Below, one piece after another: positions 1 through 7,526 of a stretch of DNA of 16,214 nucleotides. Under the pieces are notes generated by a model. The model had not been told where the DNA came from. It saw only the letters and a list, made by a program, of their open reading frames with translations, and did not search any database. The translations under genes and the position numbers were made by a program. Source of the DNA: Helicobacteraceae bacterium (lineage in GTDB: Bacteria; Campylobacterota; Campylobacteria; Campylobacterales; Sulfurimonadaceae); assembly GCA_027084065.1 (NCBI GenBank), contig JALWLR010000151.1, forward strand, positions 1 to 16,214, given 5' to 3'. Within the stretch, counting starts at the first letter, position 1. The number at the start of each line of letters is the position of its first letter.

Positions 1-57
1 TTCGATCGTATTGCAACGGGATATGCAAGTATTATCATAAAATACGAAGCGGAGTAG
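1..57 (+). CDS. C-terminal tail of unidentified upstream gene (partial)
   Basis: The first 18 codons are open in frame 1 and end with TAG at 55-57, giving the peptide tail FDRIATGYASIIIKYEAE. The stop lies 9 nt before the GTG start of the ABC permease. A GGAG at 51-54 overlaps the stop and could serve as the ribosome binding site of the next gene, as expected for an operon. A substrate-binding protein or another transporter part would be a natural neighbour, but 18 residues are too few to identify it. A second frame also closes early (TAA at 38-40), so the frame choice is only probable. Confidence 0.45.
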   Translation, partial: FDRIATGYASIIIKYEAE

Positions 58-66
58 AGAGAGAAG

Positions 67-1029
67 GTGGTAATGACGGCAGTAGGGAAACTTTTTTATA
101 TAGTCGTCATGCTTTTTCTTATTTCTGTTTTGTCTTTTGCGGCTGTACATCTTGCACCCAACAGTTTTTTAAGCGGTGGAGAACTCAATCCTAACATGAC
201 GCCTGAAGCCATAGCCGCACTTAAAGCTATTTATGGGCTGGACAAACCACTTTTACAGCAGTATTTCGACTGGGTTTCACATATAGTTAGATTGGATTTT
301 GGCGTCTCTTTTGTCAGTGGAGAGAGCGTGTTTGAGGAGATTCAAAAGCGCATCGGCATTACATTGAGTATGAATGCAGTAGCAATGGTCGGCGTGTTTG
401 TGTTGTCTATCTATCTGGGTATAAAAGCGGCTCTTTCCTATGGCGAAAAGAGTGATTTTTTTATTCGGCAGCTCTCTTTGCTCTCTTTTTCAATGCCGTC
501 GTTTTATTTGGCACTGCTTTTGATTATTTTTTTCTCTTTAAAACTAGAGCTTTTCCCCATTTCGGGACTGCACTCTATAGAGCCAAAAGAGGGTATTGCC
601 TACTATATCGATATGGCGTGGCATCTTGTTTTACCGGTTTTTGTCATGATTTTTGTAAGTATCGGGAGCATGACTATCTATATTCGCTCTTTGACACTGG
701 AGATACTCAAAAGTGACTACTACTTTTTTGCTAGAAGCAGGGGATTGAGTGAAAAAGTACTGCTTTTTCGTTACATCCTTCCTAATCTTCTTCCTCCTAT
801 TGTAACACTGCTTGGACTCTCTTTGCCGGGGCTAATAGGCGGAAGTGTCATCTTGGAGTCAATCTTTGGTATTGAGGGGATGGGGCAGCTTTTTTATCAG
901 AGTGCATTGGCAAGAGACTACCCAGTAATTATGGGTATTTTGATGATAGGTGCTTTTTTGACGCTGCTTGGCAATATGATTGCCGATCTGCTTCTTATGA
1001 AGCTCAACCCGTTTATGCAAAGAGTATAG
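67..1029 (+). CDS. OppB/DppB-type ABC transporter permease
   Basis: This is an inner-membrane permease subunit of a peptide/nickel-type (family 5) ABC importer; the exact substrate cannot be read from the sequence. The protein has 320 residues, usual for the OppB/DppB family. It has about six membrane segments (roughly residues 10-30, 101-121, 136-158, 186-206, 243-264, 289-312), an early periplasmic region ending in LDFGVS (77-82), and the cytoplasmic EAA loop that contacts the ATPase at about 221-240 (ARSRGLSEKVLLFRYILPN). The following GGSVILESIFGIEGMGQL and ARDYPVIMG blocks are typical of the family. The start is GTG at 67, or ATG at 73, which is only two codons later. No partner DppC-type permease or ATPase follows, so the rest of the transporter is either upstream of the window or elsewhere. 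Confidence 0.9.
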   Translation: MVMTAVGKLFYIVVMLFLISVLSFAAVHLAPNSFLSGGELNPNMTPEAIAALKAIYGLDKPLLQQYFDWVSHIVRLDFGVSFVSGESVFEEIQKRIGITLSMNAVAMVGVFVLSIYLGIKAALSYGEKSDFFIRQLSLLSFSMPSFYLALLLIIFFSLKLELFPISGLHSIEPKEGIAYYIDMAWHLVLPVFVMIFVSIGSMTIYIRSLTLEILKSDYYFFARSRGLSEKVLLFRYILPNLLPPIVTLLGLSLPGLIGGSVILESIFGIEGMGQLFYQSALARDYPVIMGILMIGAFLTLLGNMIADLLLMKLNPFMQRV

Positions 1030-1115
1030 ATATATATCACATTTATTTATACTTAATGTTACATAGGTTACAATTGACTTCAAACAAACTAATTGAGTAG
1101 AAAAAAGGAAAATCG

Positions 1116-2885
1116 ATGCAAATAGGAAAATGGCTGATAGGGTTGCTAGGAATTGCTCTGTTGGCGGGATGTGGTAGTAACAACAGTGACCCACTTCTCA
1201 GTAGTACAACAGAAGCAGGTGGAGATGACAACACTATAGTCGTCGATAAAAACTCGACGGTAAAAGTAGGGTTAAAAGAGAGTTCGAAAGTATTGACCCA
1301 AAACAATGAGGTCTACAGCGTTACCGTTTTGGTTTTTGGACCTGACAATGCGCCCTATGAGGGTGGTAAAGTAAAAGTTGCCTATCCCGATAAAGTGCTT
1401 GATGGTGTTGATGTTGGAAGTTTTGCCGAGAGTGAAGTGGAAGTCCATAGTGGAAAAGCGGTTTTTAACTATACTGGACCGGACGACTTGAAAAAGCTTG
1501 TTGAAAGTGGCGATACACAAAGTATTTTTGGTTTTTATCACGACAGTAACCCTGCTGACATAAAAGAATTTACATTTATATATCAGCCTGAAGCGGATCA
1601 AATTGTATTGAAAGACTATATGATTGAGCAGAGCGTTACCGAGCTCTCTTTGGGACTTGAGAGTACAAGGCAGATGTCCTTTTTTGTTCAAGATGATGCC
1701 GGAAATAAAGTTGCAGATGCAAACGTGCTTGATATGAATGTCACGCTACTAAGCCCACAGCTTGCTGATTTACAGGATTCAACCAACAGAAAAGGCGATT
1801 CTTTAACCTTTACCAATGTCAATAATGTGACGGTAAGCTTGATCAGTTATAAAATTTCAGGGATTGTGCCCATTAAAGTTAGTAGCAGATTCAAAGATGC
1901 AAACGGCGATATTCAAACTTTAAGCAAAGTGTTCAATATGGTCATTCTCTCCGGTCCTCCAACAGCGATCAGTATTAGTTACGCTTCAACGGAGCAAAAA
2001 GAGGATGAAGCGAAATTCATCGAACATATGGTTGTGACTGTTACGGATAAATACTTCAACCGTGTCAATACTAAACCTGCAATTTCAGTCAGTCTAATAG
2101 CCGGTTATACAAGAGATGCTAGTACGGGAAGAAGACTCTATGCTACAAGCGGTGGAGTGTTGAATGAAGCGACCGACAGCTTTAGCGTAAGCAGTGCCAA
2201 CTTTGCAAATGTAGATGTTGCGAATGATATTTTAGTCACTTTTGGAGAAGGGTACACATATGCATCTTCCGGTAAATGGGAAATATCGGGTATCTCCGAT
2301 GATAATCATACATTGAATCTACTTGATGATGTTACAAAAGATGAAACGGCACTTGGTTACGCTGTAGGACACAACTACAGACAAGATACATGCAGAACGG
2401 GGCGTGAGTGGGTTGGTTTTGCATCGCTTAGTGACAATTCTGTACAACTCGATGTCAACGGTATGGCGAAAGTCGACATTGACTACGACTACTATCTAAC
2501 AGGAAAAGATGTAGTCTTGGCAATCAACATCACGGGTAAAGATGCAAAGACACAGGAGATTACGAAGCTTGGAGAGGGAGTAAAGATTACACTTCGCTCT
2601 ACAGGCTTTGATGATAGATCAGAAAGTATCCCAGCAGGAGCTGCGAACTATGTAGTACACCTTCCTGTCAAAATCAGTAATACCGGAGAATGGTTGAGAA
2701 ATGCCAATTTTGTAGCTAAACTGACCACTTCAGATAACATAGCTGTGAATCGAATTGAAATGCATGGAAATGTAGGGTCGTGTAGCATTGACGGTATTTC
2801 CTATCTTTTGCTTGATGTCAATGAAACTCAGGGAAAAGCGGGAAGCGTAGGTATCAGTGACATTATGGTCTCTGACGAGTTTTAG
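1116..2885 (+). CDS. large Ig-like domain lipoprotein
   Basis: The 589-residue protein starts with a lipoprotein signal peptide, hydrophobic to residue 18, with lipobox L16-A17-G18-C19. Glycine at +2 suggests outer-membrane sorting. The start ATG is preceded by AAGGAAA at a suitable distance. The mature part is beta-rich and acidic, with repeated stretches resembling bacterial Ig-like (invasin/Big-type) domains: for example VTVLVFGPDNAPYEGGKVKV near 70 and FVQDDAGNKVADANV near 190. Two late cysteines (C426 and C556) could form a disulfide. Function is unknown; a surface-exposed structural or adhesion role is an inference. It is separated from the permease by 86 nt with no obvious terminator, and is followed by a hairpin at 2902-2930. 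Confidence 0.7.
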   Translation: MQIGKWLIGLLGIALLAGCGSNNSDPLLSSTTEAGGDDNTIVVDKNSTVKVGLKESSKVLTQNNEVYSVTVLVFGPDNAPYEGGKVKVAYPDKVLDGVDVGSFAESEVEVHSGKAVFNYTGPDDLKKLVESGDTQSIFGFYHDSNPADIKEFTFIYQPEADQIVLKDYMIEQSVTELSLGLESTRQMSFFVQDDAGNKVADANVLDMNVTLLSPQLADLQDSTNRKGDSLTFTNVNNVTVSLISYKISGIVPIKVSSRFKDANGDIQTLSKVFNMVILSGPPTAISISYASTEQKEDEAKFIEHMVVTVTDKYFNRVNTKPAISVSLIAGYTRDASTGRRLYATSGGVLNEATDSFSVSSANFANVDVANDILVTFGEGYTYASSGKWEISGISDDNHTLNLLDDVTKDETALGYAVGHNYRQDTCRTGREWVGFASLSDNSVQLDVNGMAKVDIDYDYYLTGKDVVLAINITGKDAKTQEITKLGEGVKITLRSTGFDDRSESIPAGAANYVVHLPVKISNTGEWLRNANFVAKLTTSDNIAVNRIEMHGNVGSCSIDGISYLLLDVNETQGKAGSVGISDIMVSDEF

Positions 2886-2901
2886 TAAGCCTCTTTTTAA
2901 A

Positions 2902-2930
2902 GCAGGATGCCTTCTTTTTGGCAAGCCTGC
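2902..2930 (+). terminator. possible terminator hairpin after the lipoprotein gene
   Basis: GCAGG (2902-2906) pairs with CCTGC (2926-2930), and inside it GCC (2909-2911) pairs with GGC (2920-2922), with an internal bulge and a T-rich loop. The sequence after it (GACTTCTTCTTTTAT) is pyrimidine-rich but has no clean T-run, so termination is plausible rather than certain. Confidence 0.4.
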
Positions 2931-3188
2931 GACTTCTTCTTTTATAAGCTACCTACATGCTCATTTGTTTGTTTTTTATTTCAGTTTGCTAGTATCGATC
3001 TGATTAAAAACTTGAGAGAGCCTAGCAAGAGAGCAATTATCTTTTAGTTTGATAACGAGTCATTACACTTTATTGTTTTGTTTATGACATTGTGGAGTAT
3101 ACTCAATAAAAAGTCTAGACAGTAGAAAAAAGGTTAAAAGAAAAAAAGAATGTAAATGTATAAGGAAAAAAGATTTTCCCTATAGGTA
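2931..3188. other. gene-free spacer between convergent genes
   Basis: The stretch between the lipoprotein gene (+) and the porin (-) is AT-rich, with no supported open frame. It holds a perfect 10-bp palindrome GAGTATACTC at 3095-3104, which contains a TATACT that could act as a + strand -10 box, and a GTCTAGAC palindrome at 3113-3120. A short GGAAAA/TTTTCC inverted repeat lies at about 3164-3179. Any transcript from here is speculative. Confidence 0.4.
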
Positions 3189-3213
3189 TTCTAAGAGCAT
3201 TATGCTCTTAGAA
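3189..3213 (-). terminator. perfect hairpin at the porin stop codon
   Basis: TTCTAAGAGCAT (3189-3200) is mirrored exactly by ATGCTCTTAGAA (3202-3213), a 12-bp perfect stem, although the tightest turn must open a few pairs. The porin stop codon (TAA, 3208-3210 on the - strand) lies inside the stem. Downstream on the - strand a second small GGGAAAA/TTTTCC stem and a T-run (TCTTTTTT) follow, so the pair probably acts as a transcript end or an RNA-stabilising 3' structure. Confidence 0.5.
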
Positions 3214-4527
3214 TTTAAGTGTAAGGTATGCTTGAACGATGTTGTAAGCATCACCGTTGTTTTGGTCGTCTGCATCTGTGTAGACATATGCAAGAGTTCC
3301 TTCAAGTGGACCAAATTTTTTCTTTGCAGTAAGTGTTACTTCTGCATTGAGGTCACCTGCATTTTCTGCAAATGCTGAAGTGTAGTAAAGACCAAGCTCA
3401 ACATCGGCAGCTTTTCCTTCAACTGTTACGTTGTAAGCATATGTGTCCGTTCTTGTAACATAACCATAGTTCCACCATGCCTCTGTGTAGAGTTTAGAGT
3501 AGCCGGTAGTTGTTGCAACGTTAGCTCCATGGAGAGCACCTTTGTCGCTTGTTTGAGAGTATGCCGCTTTAACTGTAACGACATCTTTTTTCTCATAACC
3601 AGCCATTACTGCATAAGTACCTGAGTTGTCACCGTTGCCGACTTTTCCTGAAGTGAACTGACCACCTGCAAGAATACCCTCTTCGTTTTTAAAGTCTGCT
3701 TGGAGCCAGTATGCTGTAGCAAATGACGGTAGCTCATAGTACCAAGCTTGTGCTTTGAGTGGTTTCCATGAGTTGTTGACAACACCGAATGCATATGCAC
3801 CGTTCATTCCAAATGTAGTGAATTTACCATCAGCATTAACAACAGGTGCCATTGCAAGTGTTGTTCCAGCCGGTAGTGTACCGTCAGCAAGCACACCTTT
3901 TGCATCTTCGCCGAACTGCTCGTTACCGTTACCGTTTCCTACCCATGCAGCAACGATGGTAGTGTCTGGAAGGTCTTGGTTAAGAAGTACTGCAGATTCG
4001 AATGTATTTTTCTCAATAGACCACTTTTCAGTAAATGCAAGTGGAGTGTCGAGTTCCATTCTACCGATTTTAAGTGTAGATTTTGTCGCTTTTTGGAACT
4101 CTACTGCAATCCAAGCTTCTGTCATCCAGTTTGCGTTTTCAACTTTAGCACCGCCAAGTGGAGCACCGTAGTTAGCACCTGTTCCAGTAGTAGCAGTATG
4201 TGAACCTGCCCATACGTTAGAAACGAAGTTGTTTTCAAGTCCAAGAGTAGAGATGACAGTATATGCAGCTGCACCACTTACTTTTACATAGTCGTTCTTT
4301 TCAAGATCTGCAGAGATCATCAAGTTCAAAGAAGCATCCGCTGCAGAGTTGTCTTTTCCAAAGAGATCATCTTTGCCTGTCAGACCTGCATAGCCTGTTT
4401 TTATGTCAGTAGTGCTGTAAAATACGTTTGCATCACCTTTGACTTTTACATTTTTTACATCAAGTGCAAAAGCACTAGAGCTGGCTACGAGTACTGCAAC
4501 CGCTAAACTCATTTTAGTTAATTTCAT
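3208..4527 (-). CDS. MOMP/Opr-like outer-membrane porin
   Basis: The 439-residue protein starts with a Sec signal peptide (MKLTKMSLAVAVLVASSSAFA, probable cleavage after A21). It ends in the pattern YLTLKF with a terminal phenylalanine, the usual C-terminal signal for beta-barrel assembly by BAM. The mature sequence is rich in alternating aromatic/hydrophobic strands and Gly/Asn/Thr turns. The block WMTEAWIAVEFQKATKSTLKIGRMELDTPL resembles Campylobacterota major outer-membrane or OprD-like porins. It should form a diffusion channel for small solutes; selectivity cannot be judged. AAGGAG (4533-4538 on the - strand) precedes the ATG. It has its own promoter and 5' inverted repeat, and a hairpin covers its stop, so it is probably a highly expressed monocistronic gene. 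Confidence 0.8.
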   Translation of the reverse strand: MKLTKMSLAVAVLVASSSAFALDVKNVKVKGDANVFYSTTDIKTGYAGLTGKDDLFGKDNSAADASLNLMISADLEKNDYVKVSGAAAYTVISTLGLENNFVSNVWAGSHTATTGTGANYGAPLGGAKVENANWMTEAWIAVEFQKATKSTLKIGRMELDTPLAFTEKWSIEKNTFESAVLLNQDLPDTTIVAAWVGNGNGNEQFGEDAKGVLADGTLPAGTTLAMAPVVNADGKFTTFGMNGAYAFGVVNNSWKPLKAQAWYYELPSFATAYWLQADFKNEEGILAGGQFTSGKVGNGDNSGTYAVMAGYEKKDVVTVKAAYSQTSDKGALHGANVATTTGYSKLYTEAWWNYGYVTRTDTYAYNVTVEGKAADVELGLYYTSAFAENAGDLNAEVTLTAKKKFGPLEGTLAYVYTDADDQNNGDAYNIVQAYLTLKF

Positions 4528-4552
4528 ATATTCTCCTTGTTATGTGAGTAGT

Positions 4553-4579
4553 AAGTCTTAAGCAGTAATGCTTAAACTT
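4553..4579 (-). promoter_or_regulatory. inverted repeat in the porin 5' leader
   Basis: TTAAGCA (4558-4564) and TGCTTAA (4569-4575) form a perfect 7-bp inverted repeat with a GTAA loop. A further AAGT/ACTT pair lies outside it (4553-4556, 4576-4579). It sits just downstream of the predicted start of transcription and about 30 nt ahead of the porin start codon. It could be an mRNA-stabilising 5' stem-loop or an operator; the sequence cannot tell these apart. Confidence 0.5.
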
Positions 4580-4591
4580 AATATCGCTAGA

Positions 4592-4597
4592 ATTGTA
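4592..4597 (-). promoter_or_regulatory. porin promoter -10 box
   Basis: On the - strand a T-rich run (CTTTTTTATGC) leads into TACAAT at 4592-4597, a typical Campylobacterota sigma-70 -10 element without a defined -35. Transcription would begin near 4585, giving a leader of about 58 nt. A TAAGA/TCTTA inverted repeat (4611-4622) lies just upstream. Confidence 0.6.
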
Positions 4598-4800
4598 GCA
4601 TAAAAAAGAGTAAGAGTTCTTAAAGTATTAGATAAACCTATAATTTAGCAATAGTTTTTTTATAAAATCGGGTATATATGTTACAAAATTACCCATTAAA
4701 GTAAGAAATGCTCACGAAATAAACATGAAAAAACATAAAGAAGAACCTGTTTTTAAAGTAGAAGCTCCTTGTAAAAGGAAACTTTTATATTTTGAAGAGG

Positions 4801-5988
4801 CTATGTACGGTAGTCTGCGTTTATTTTGACATACTCGTATCCAAGGTCACATCCATACGCATCAAATGCTCCATTTCCAATGCCAAGATCACAAGATATA
4901 ATAAACTCATCTCTTTGCATGATGGCAGCCGCTGCTTGTTCCATCTTTGTATCAAAGTGAATTTCTCCTCGGTCATAAACGCACAAATCCTCAAAGCAGA
5001 TGCGCAGTTTCTCTTCGTAAGCTTCGGCGCCGCTTGCACCGACAGTCGATGCTATGCGCCCCCAGTTGGGATCCTCTCCATAAAGTGCGGTCTTTACAAG
5101 AAGTGAATTTGTCAACGCTTTGGCGATGGTTTGCGCATCTTGGTCGTTTGCAGCACCCGTAATGCGGTATGTAACGAGTTTTGTCGCTCCTTCGCCGTCT
5201 TTGACCATCATTTTTGCCAGTTCAAGCATAAGCATACGAAGGGCTTCTTTGAATGCCTCTTTGTCATAACAACCCGATTTTTTATTACTAAGTAGCAGTA
5301 CCGTGTCGTTTGTGGAGGTGTCTCCATCGACACTGATTGCGTTGAAAGTTAGTGGTGTGAGTTCATCAAGTGCTGCTTGCATCTCCTCTTGCGATATGTC
5401 CGCATCGGTCGTTATAAAACAGAGCATTGTCGCCATTGCTGGGTTTATCATGCCGGCACCTTTTGCCATAGCACCAACTCGGAAGCTTTGGCCGTTTTTG
5501 AGTGTCACTTCGTATGCACTCTCTTTGGCGAATGTATCTGTAGTCATTATTGCATGTGCCGCTTTGGATGGTTCTTTTTGTGTGAGGTCAAATTGCTTTG
5601 CTCCTTGAATGATCTTCTCTTTCGGTAAGCGTACACCAATGACGCCTGTGGAACTCATGATAGGAGAGAAAATGTTTGTGTGGGTTTTTTGAACCTCTTG
5701 GAGTATCTCCTCTATGTCGGCTACACCTTTTGCTCCTGTCATTGCGTTGGCATTTTTGGAGTTAACGAGTATGAAATTGGTTTGAGTGATCTTCTCTTGT
5801 TTAAAGTGGCGTATGGGTGCTGCTTGCATTTTGTTCGTTGTAAATTTTGCAGCGACGTTACAGAGATCGGGACTGTAAATAAAGGCTATGTCCAGTGCAT
5901 TGTTACCCTTGAGTCCTGCTGCTATACCACTTGCGAAAAATCCCTTTGCGGCACAAACGCCGCCTTCTATTTTTTCTATTTTATACAT
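4801..5988 (-). CDS. argJ: bifunctional ornithine/glutamate N-acetyltransferase ArgJ
   Basis: ArgJ transfers the acetyl group from N-acetylornithine to glutamate in the cyclic arginine pathway; some members also use acetyl-CoA. The 395-residue length is normal. The self-cleavage motif KGAGMINPAMATML is present, so the precursor should split between A186 and the nucleophile T187 into alpha and beta chains. The oxyanion-hole segment SSTGVIG (around T114-G115) and the SVDGDTSTNDT block are also intact. The C-terminal DLGYEYVKINADYRT is typical. The ATG at 5988 overlaps the last 8 nt of the potassium-channel gene, so it is probably translationally coupled and transcribed from the rpmB promoter. 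No strong terminator is seen after it; only a weak TCCTT/AAGGA stem lies near 4766-4779. Confidence 0.95.
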   Translation of the reverse strand: MYKIEKIEGGVCAAKGFFASGIAAGLKGNNALDIAFIYSPDLCNVAAKFTTNKMQAAPIRHFKQEKITQTNFILVNSKNANAMTGAKGVADIEEILQEVQKTHTNIFSPIMSSTGVIGVRLPKEKIIQGAKQFDLTQKEPSKAAHAIMTTDTFAKESAYEVTLKNGQSFRVGAMAKGAGMINPAMATMLCFITTDADISQEEMQAALDELTPLTFNAISVDGDTSTNDTVLLLSNKKSGCYDKEAFKEALRMLMLELAKMMVKDGEGATKLVTYRITGAANDQDAQTIAKALTNSLLVKTALYGEDPNWGRIASTVGASGAEAYEEKLRICFEDLCVYDRGEIHFDTKMEQAAAAIMQRDEFIISCDLGIGNGAFDAYGCDLGYEYVKINADYRT

Positions 5989-7114
5989 ATTTTAACTCTT
6001 TTGGTTTAATTCGTTTTCGAAGGAGATCTTTAGCGGTTTTAATGCCGTTTTGATTTCCAATGACTAGCAGTTTCGATTCGCTTGTAATGATTGTATCTCC
6101 CTTGGGCATCGAGATAAACTTGCCATCTTTTTTCGTAATACCCACTACGGAAGTATTGGTTATCTCTCTTAAATGGGTCTCTTTGAGTTTTTTCAAAACT
6201 GCCCAGCTATATTTTGGGATGACTATCTCCTCCATAGCAAGAGGGGTATCACTCTTGTAGAGAAACTGCTCAAGCAGGTTTTGCATGTCTGGTCGTGCAG
6301 CTACGGCACTGACGCGTTGGGCTGTCAATTTTGTAGGACTGACGACCGTGTCGGCACCCAGCTTTTTGAGCTTTTCGACATCGCTTAGGTTTTCTGCTGC
6401 GGAGATGATATAGTATGGACGCGGTACGAAATGCTCTTTTTCAAACAGACGTACAGAAGCGATGATGGCGATGTTGTCGCTTATGGAGTCTGAAAGCGTA
6501 ATGATACCTTTTGCGCTTGCAAGGTGTGCTTTGAGCATACTCTCTTCAGAATGAGGTTCACTGTGAAGATAGAAGGGGTATTTGTGCTCTTTTGCCCATG
6601 TCTCTATCTCCTCTCTTGGGTCGATAACGACAAACGGAATATGGTTTCGTCTTAACTCTTTTGTTACTTCGAGTGTGTAGTCGTTATGATAGCAGACGAC
6701 AAAATGTTTTTTTAAACGGGCGATCTTGTATAGCATACGCCGCTCCTTGAGAATGGCCAGTATATAGCCCTTGTTGATTTCATTGACCAAAATCCCCACT
6801 GCCAGTGAAAAAACCGCGAAACCGGTAATGATGAGTGTAATCGTAAATATACGTCCAAGCGGAGAAATGGGTGCTATTTCCCCAAAGCCGACGGTTGTAA
6901 AGGTAATACCGGTTTGATAAATGGCATCCATCAGTGACATATGATCGATTATGATATATCCGATAGTCCCGATTACCATAATGATAACGGTCAGTATAAG
7001 GGGAAGTCGAAAAGATTTAAGGTGTGGGTAGAGTGAAGGCATCACTCTTTTGTCTGGTTTGGGAGCAACCTCCCAGTGAAGAAAATCTTGAATCTTTTGG
7101 ATAAGATTCTTCAT
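5981..7114 (-). CDS. RCK-type potassium channel (MthK/HpKchA-like)
   Basis: This 377-residue protein has a two-helix pore module followed by a cytoplasmic RCK (TrkA-N and TrkA-C) gating region. Membrane helices lie at about 38-56 and 89-111, with the pore loop and selectivity filter T74-V75-G76-F77-G78-E79 between them. The Rossmann-like RCK-N domain begins near 136, and the TrkA-C part is about 290-370. The usual glycine-rich nucleotide loop is replaced: after beta strand HFVV the sequence is C141-Y-H-N-D-Y instead of GxGxxG, so NAD-type binding may be lost or altered. Length and architecture match the H. pylori HpKchA type. It lies 10 bp downstream of rpmB and overlaps argJ; the operon partners do not explain its role. 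Confidence 0.88.
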   Translation of the reverse strand: MKNLIQKIQDFLHWEVAPKPDKRVMPSLYPHLKSFRLPLILTVIIMVIGTIGYIIIDHMSLMDAIYQTGITFTTVGFGEIAPISPLGRIFTITLIITGFAVFSLAVGILVNEINKGYILAILKERRMLYKIARLKKHFVVCYHNDYTLEVTKELRRNHIPFVVIDPREEIETWAKEHKYPFYLHSEPHSEESMLKAHLASAKGIITLSDSISDNIAIIASVRLFEKEHFVPRPYYIISAAENLSDVEKLKKLGADTVVSPTKLTAQRVSAVAARPDMQNLLEQFLYKSDTPLAMEEIVIPKYSWAVLKKLKETHLREITNTSVVGITKKDGKFISMPKGDTIITSESKLLVIGNQNGIKTAKDLLRKRIKPKELKYV

Positions 7115-7124
7115 AGAAAAGAAC

Positions 7125-7313
7125 TTACGCGTTCTTTTTCAGTGTACGAAGCGCTTTTGCGGAGATTTTGATTTTCTTTCTTGTTCCATCTTCAAGTGTG
7201 ATGCGAACAGTTCTTAGATTTGGTAAAAAACGACGTTTCGTTCTGTTTTTTGCGTGGGAAACGTTGTTTCCGCTCATTGGGCCTTTGCCGCTGATAGCAC
7301 ATCTTCTTGCCAT
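7125..7313 (-). CDS. rpmB: 50S ribosomal protein L28
   Basis: The protein has 62 residues beginning MARRCAISGKGPMSGNNVSHAKNRTKRRFLPNLRTVRI, the conserved L28 core. It has a single cysteine (C5) rather than the four of zinc-binding forms. The ATG at 7313 is chosen over an upstream in-frame ATG at 7349 because L28 starts here and AAGGAAG lies just ahead. It heads the operon rpmB - K+ channel - argJ. The leader of about 60 nt carries a hairpin (7341-7359). Confidence 0.96.
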   Translation of the reverse strand: MARRCAISGKGPMSGNNVSHAKNRTKRRFLPNLRTVRITLEDGTRKKIKISAKALRTLKKNA

Positions 7314-7340
7314 TGTAGCTTCCTTGATATTTGAAATTAC

Positions 7341-7359
7341 CATACCCAAAGGTGGTATG
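7341..7359 (-). promoter_or_regulatory. leader hairpin upstream of rpmB
   Basis: CATACC (7341-7346) and GGTATG (7354-7359) form a 6-bp inverted repeat with a 7-nt loop, inside the predicted rpmB leader and about 28 nt before the start codon. It may affect translation or be an operator; no known L28 control element is recognised. Confidence 0.4.
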
Positions 7360-7380
7360 AGTTAGGTATAAAAGTGGCGA

Positions 7381-7386
7381 ATTATA
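7381..7386 (-). promoter_or_regulatory. rpmB operon promoter -10 box
   Basis: On the - strand TTTGCTATAATTCG contains a consensus TATAAT (7381-7386). Transcription would start near 7374 and read rpmB, the potassium channel and argJ. Confidence 0.7.
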
Positions 7387-7493
7387 GCAAACGAAAGCAA
7401 AAGTTTGCCTTAATTTCACACTACCAATGATAAACTCCAGCTTTAATATTGTCTGCAAAATCTTAAATTTAATAAAATAGCATCTCTTGAGAG

Positions 7494-7499
7494 TATAAT
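7494..7499 (+). promoter_or_regulatory. promoter -10 box of the Gph/FAD fusion gene
   Basis: TATAAT at 7494-7499 lies about 28 nt ahead of the GTG start. AAGGGA (7514-7519) between them is a good ribosome binding site. The leader would be about 20 nt. Confidence 0.65.
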
Positions 7500-7526
7500 T
7501 TTGCGAAAATTTCAAGGGATAGTTTC

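Noticed and set aside
859..1194. 111-codon open frame on the - strand across the end of the permease gene
   Set aside because: Opposite-strand shadow of the permease and lipoprotein start; no ribosome binding site, implausible composition.
3095..3213. small RNA from TATACT (3098-3103) to the hairpin at 3189-3213
   Set aside because: No clear -35 and no T-run after the hairpin on the + strand; only the palindromes are reported.
3755..4171. 138-codon + strand frame inside the porin gene
   Set aside because: Complement of a repetitive, well-supported porin reading frame; Ser/Pro/Ala-rich mirror translation.
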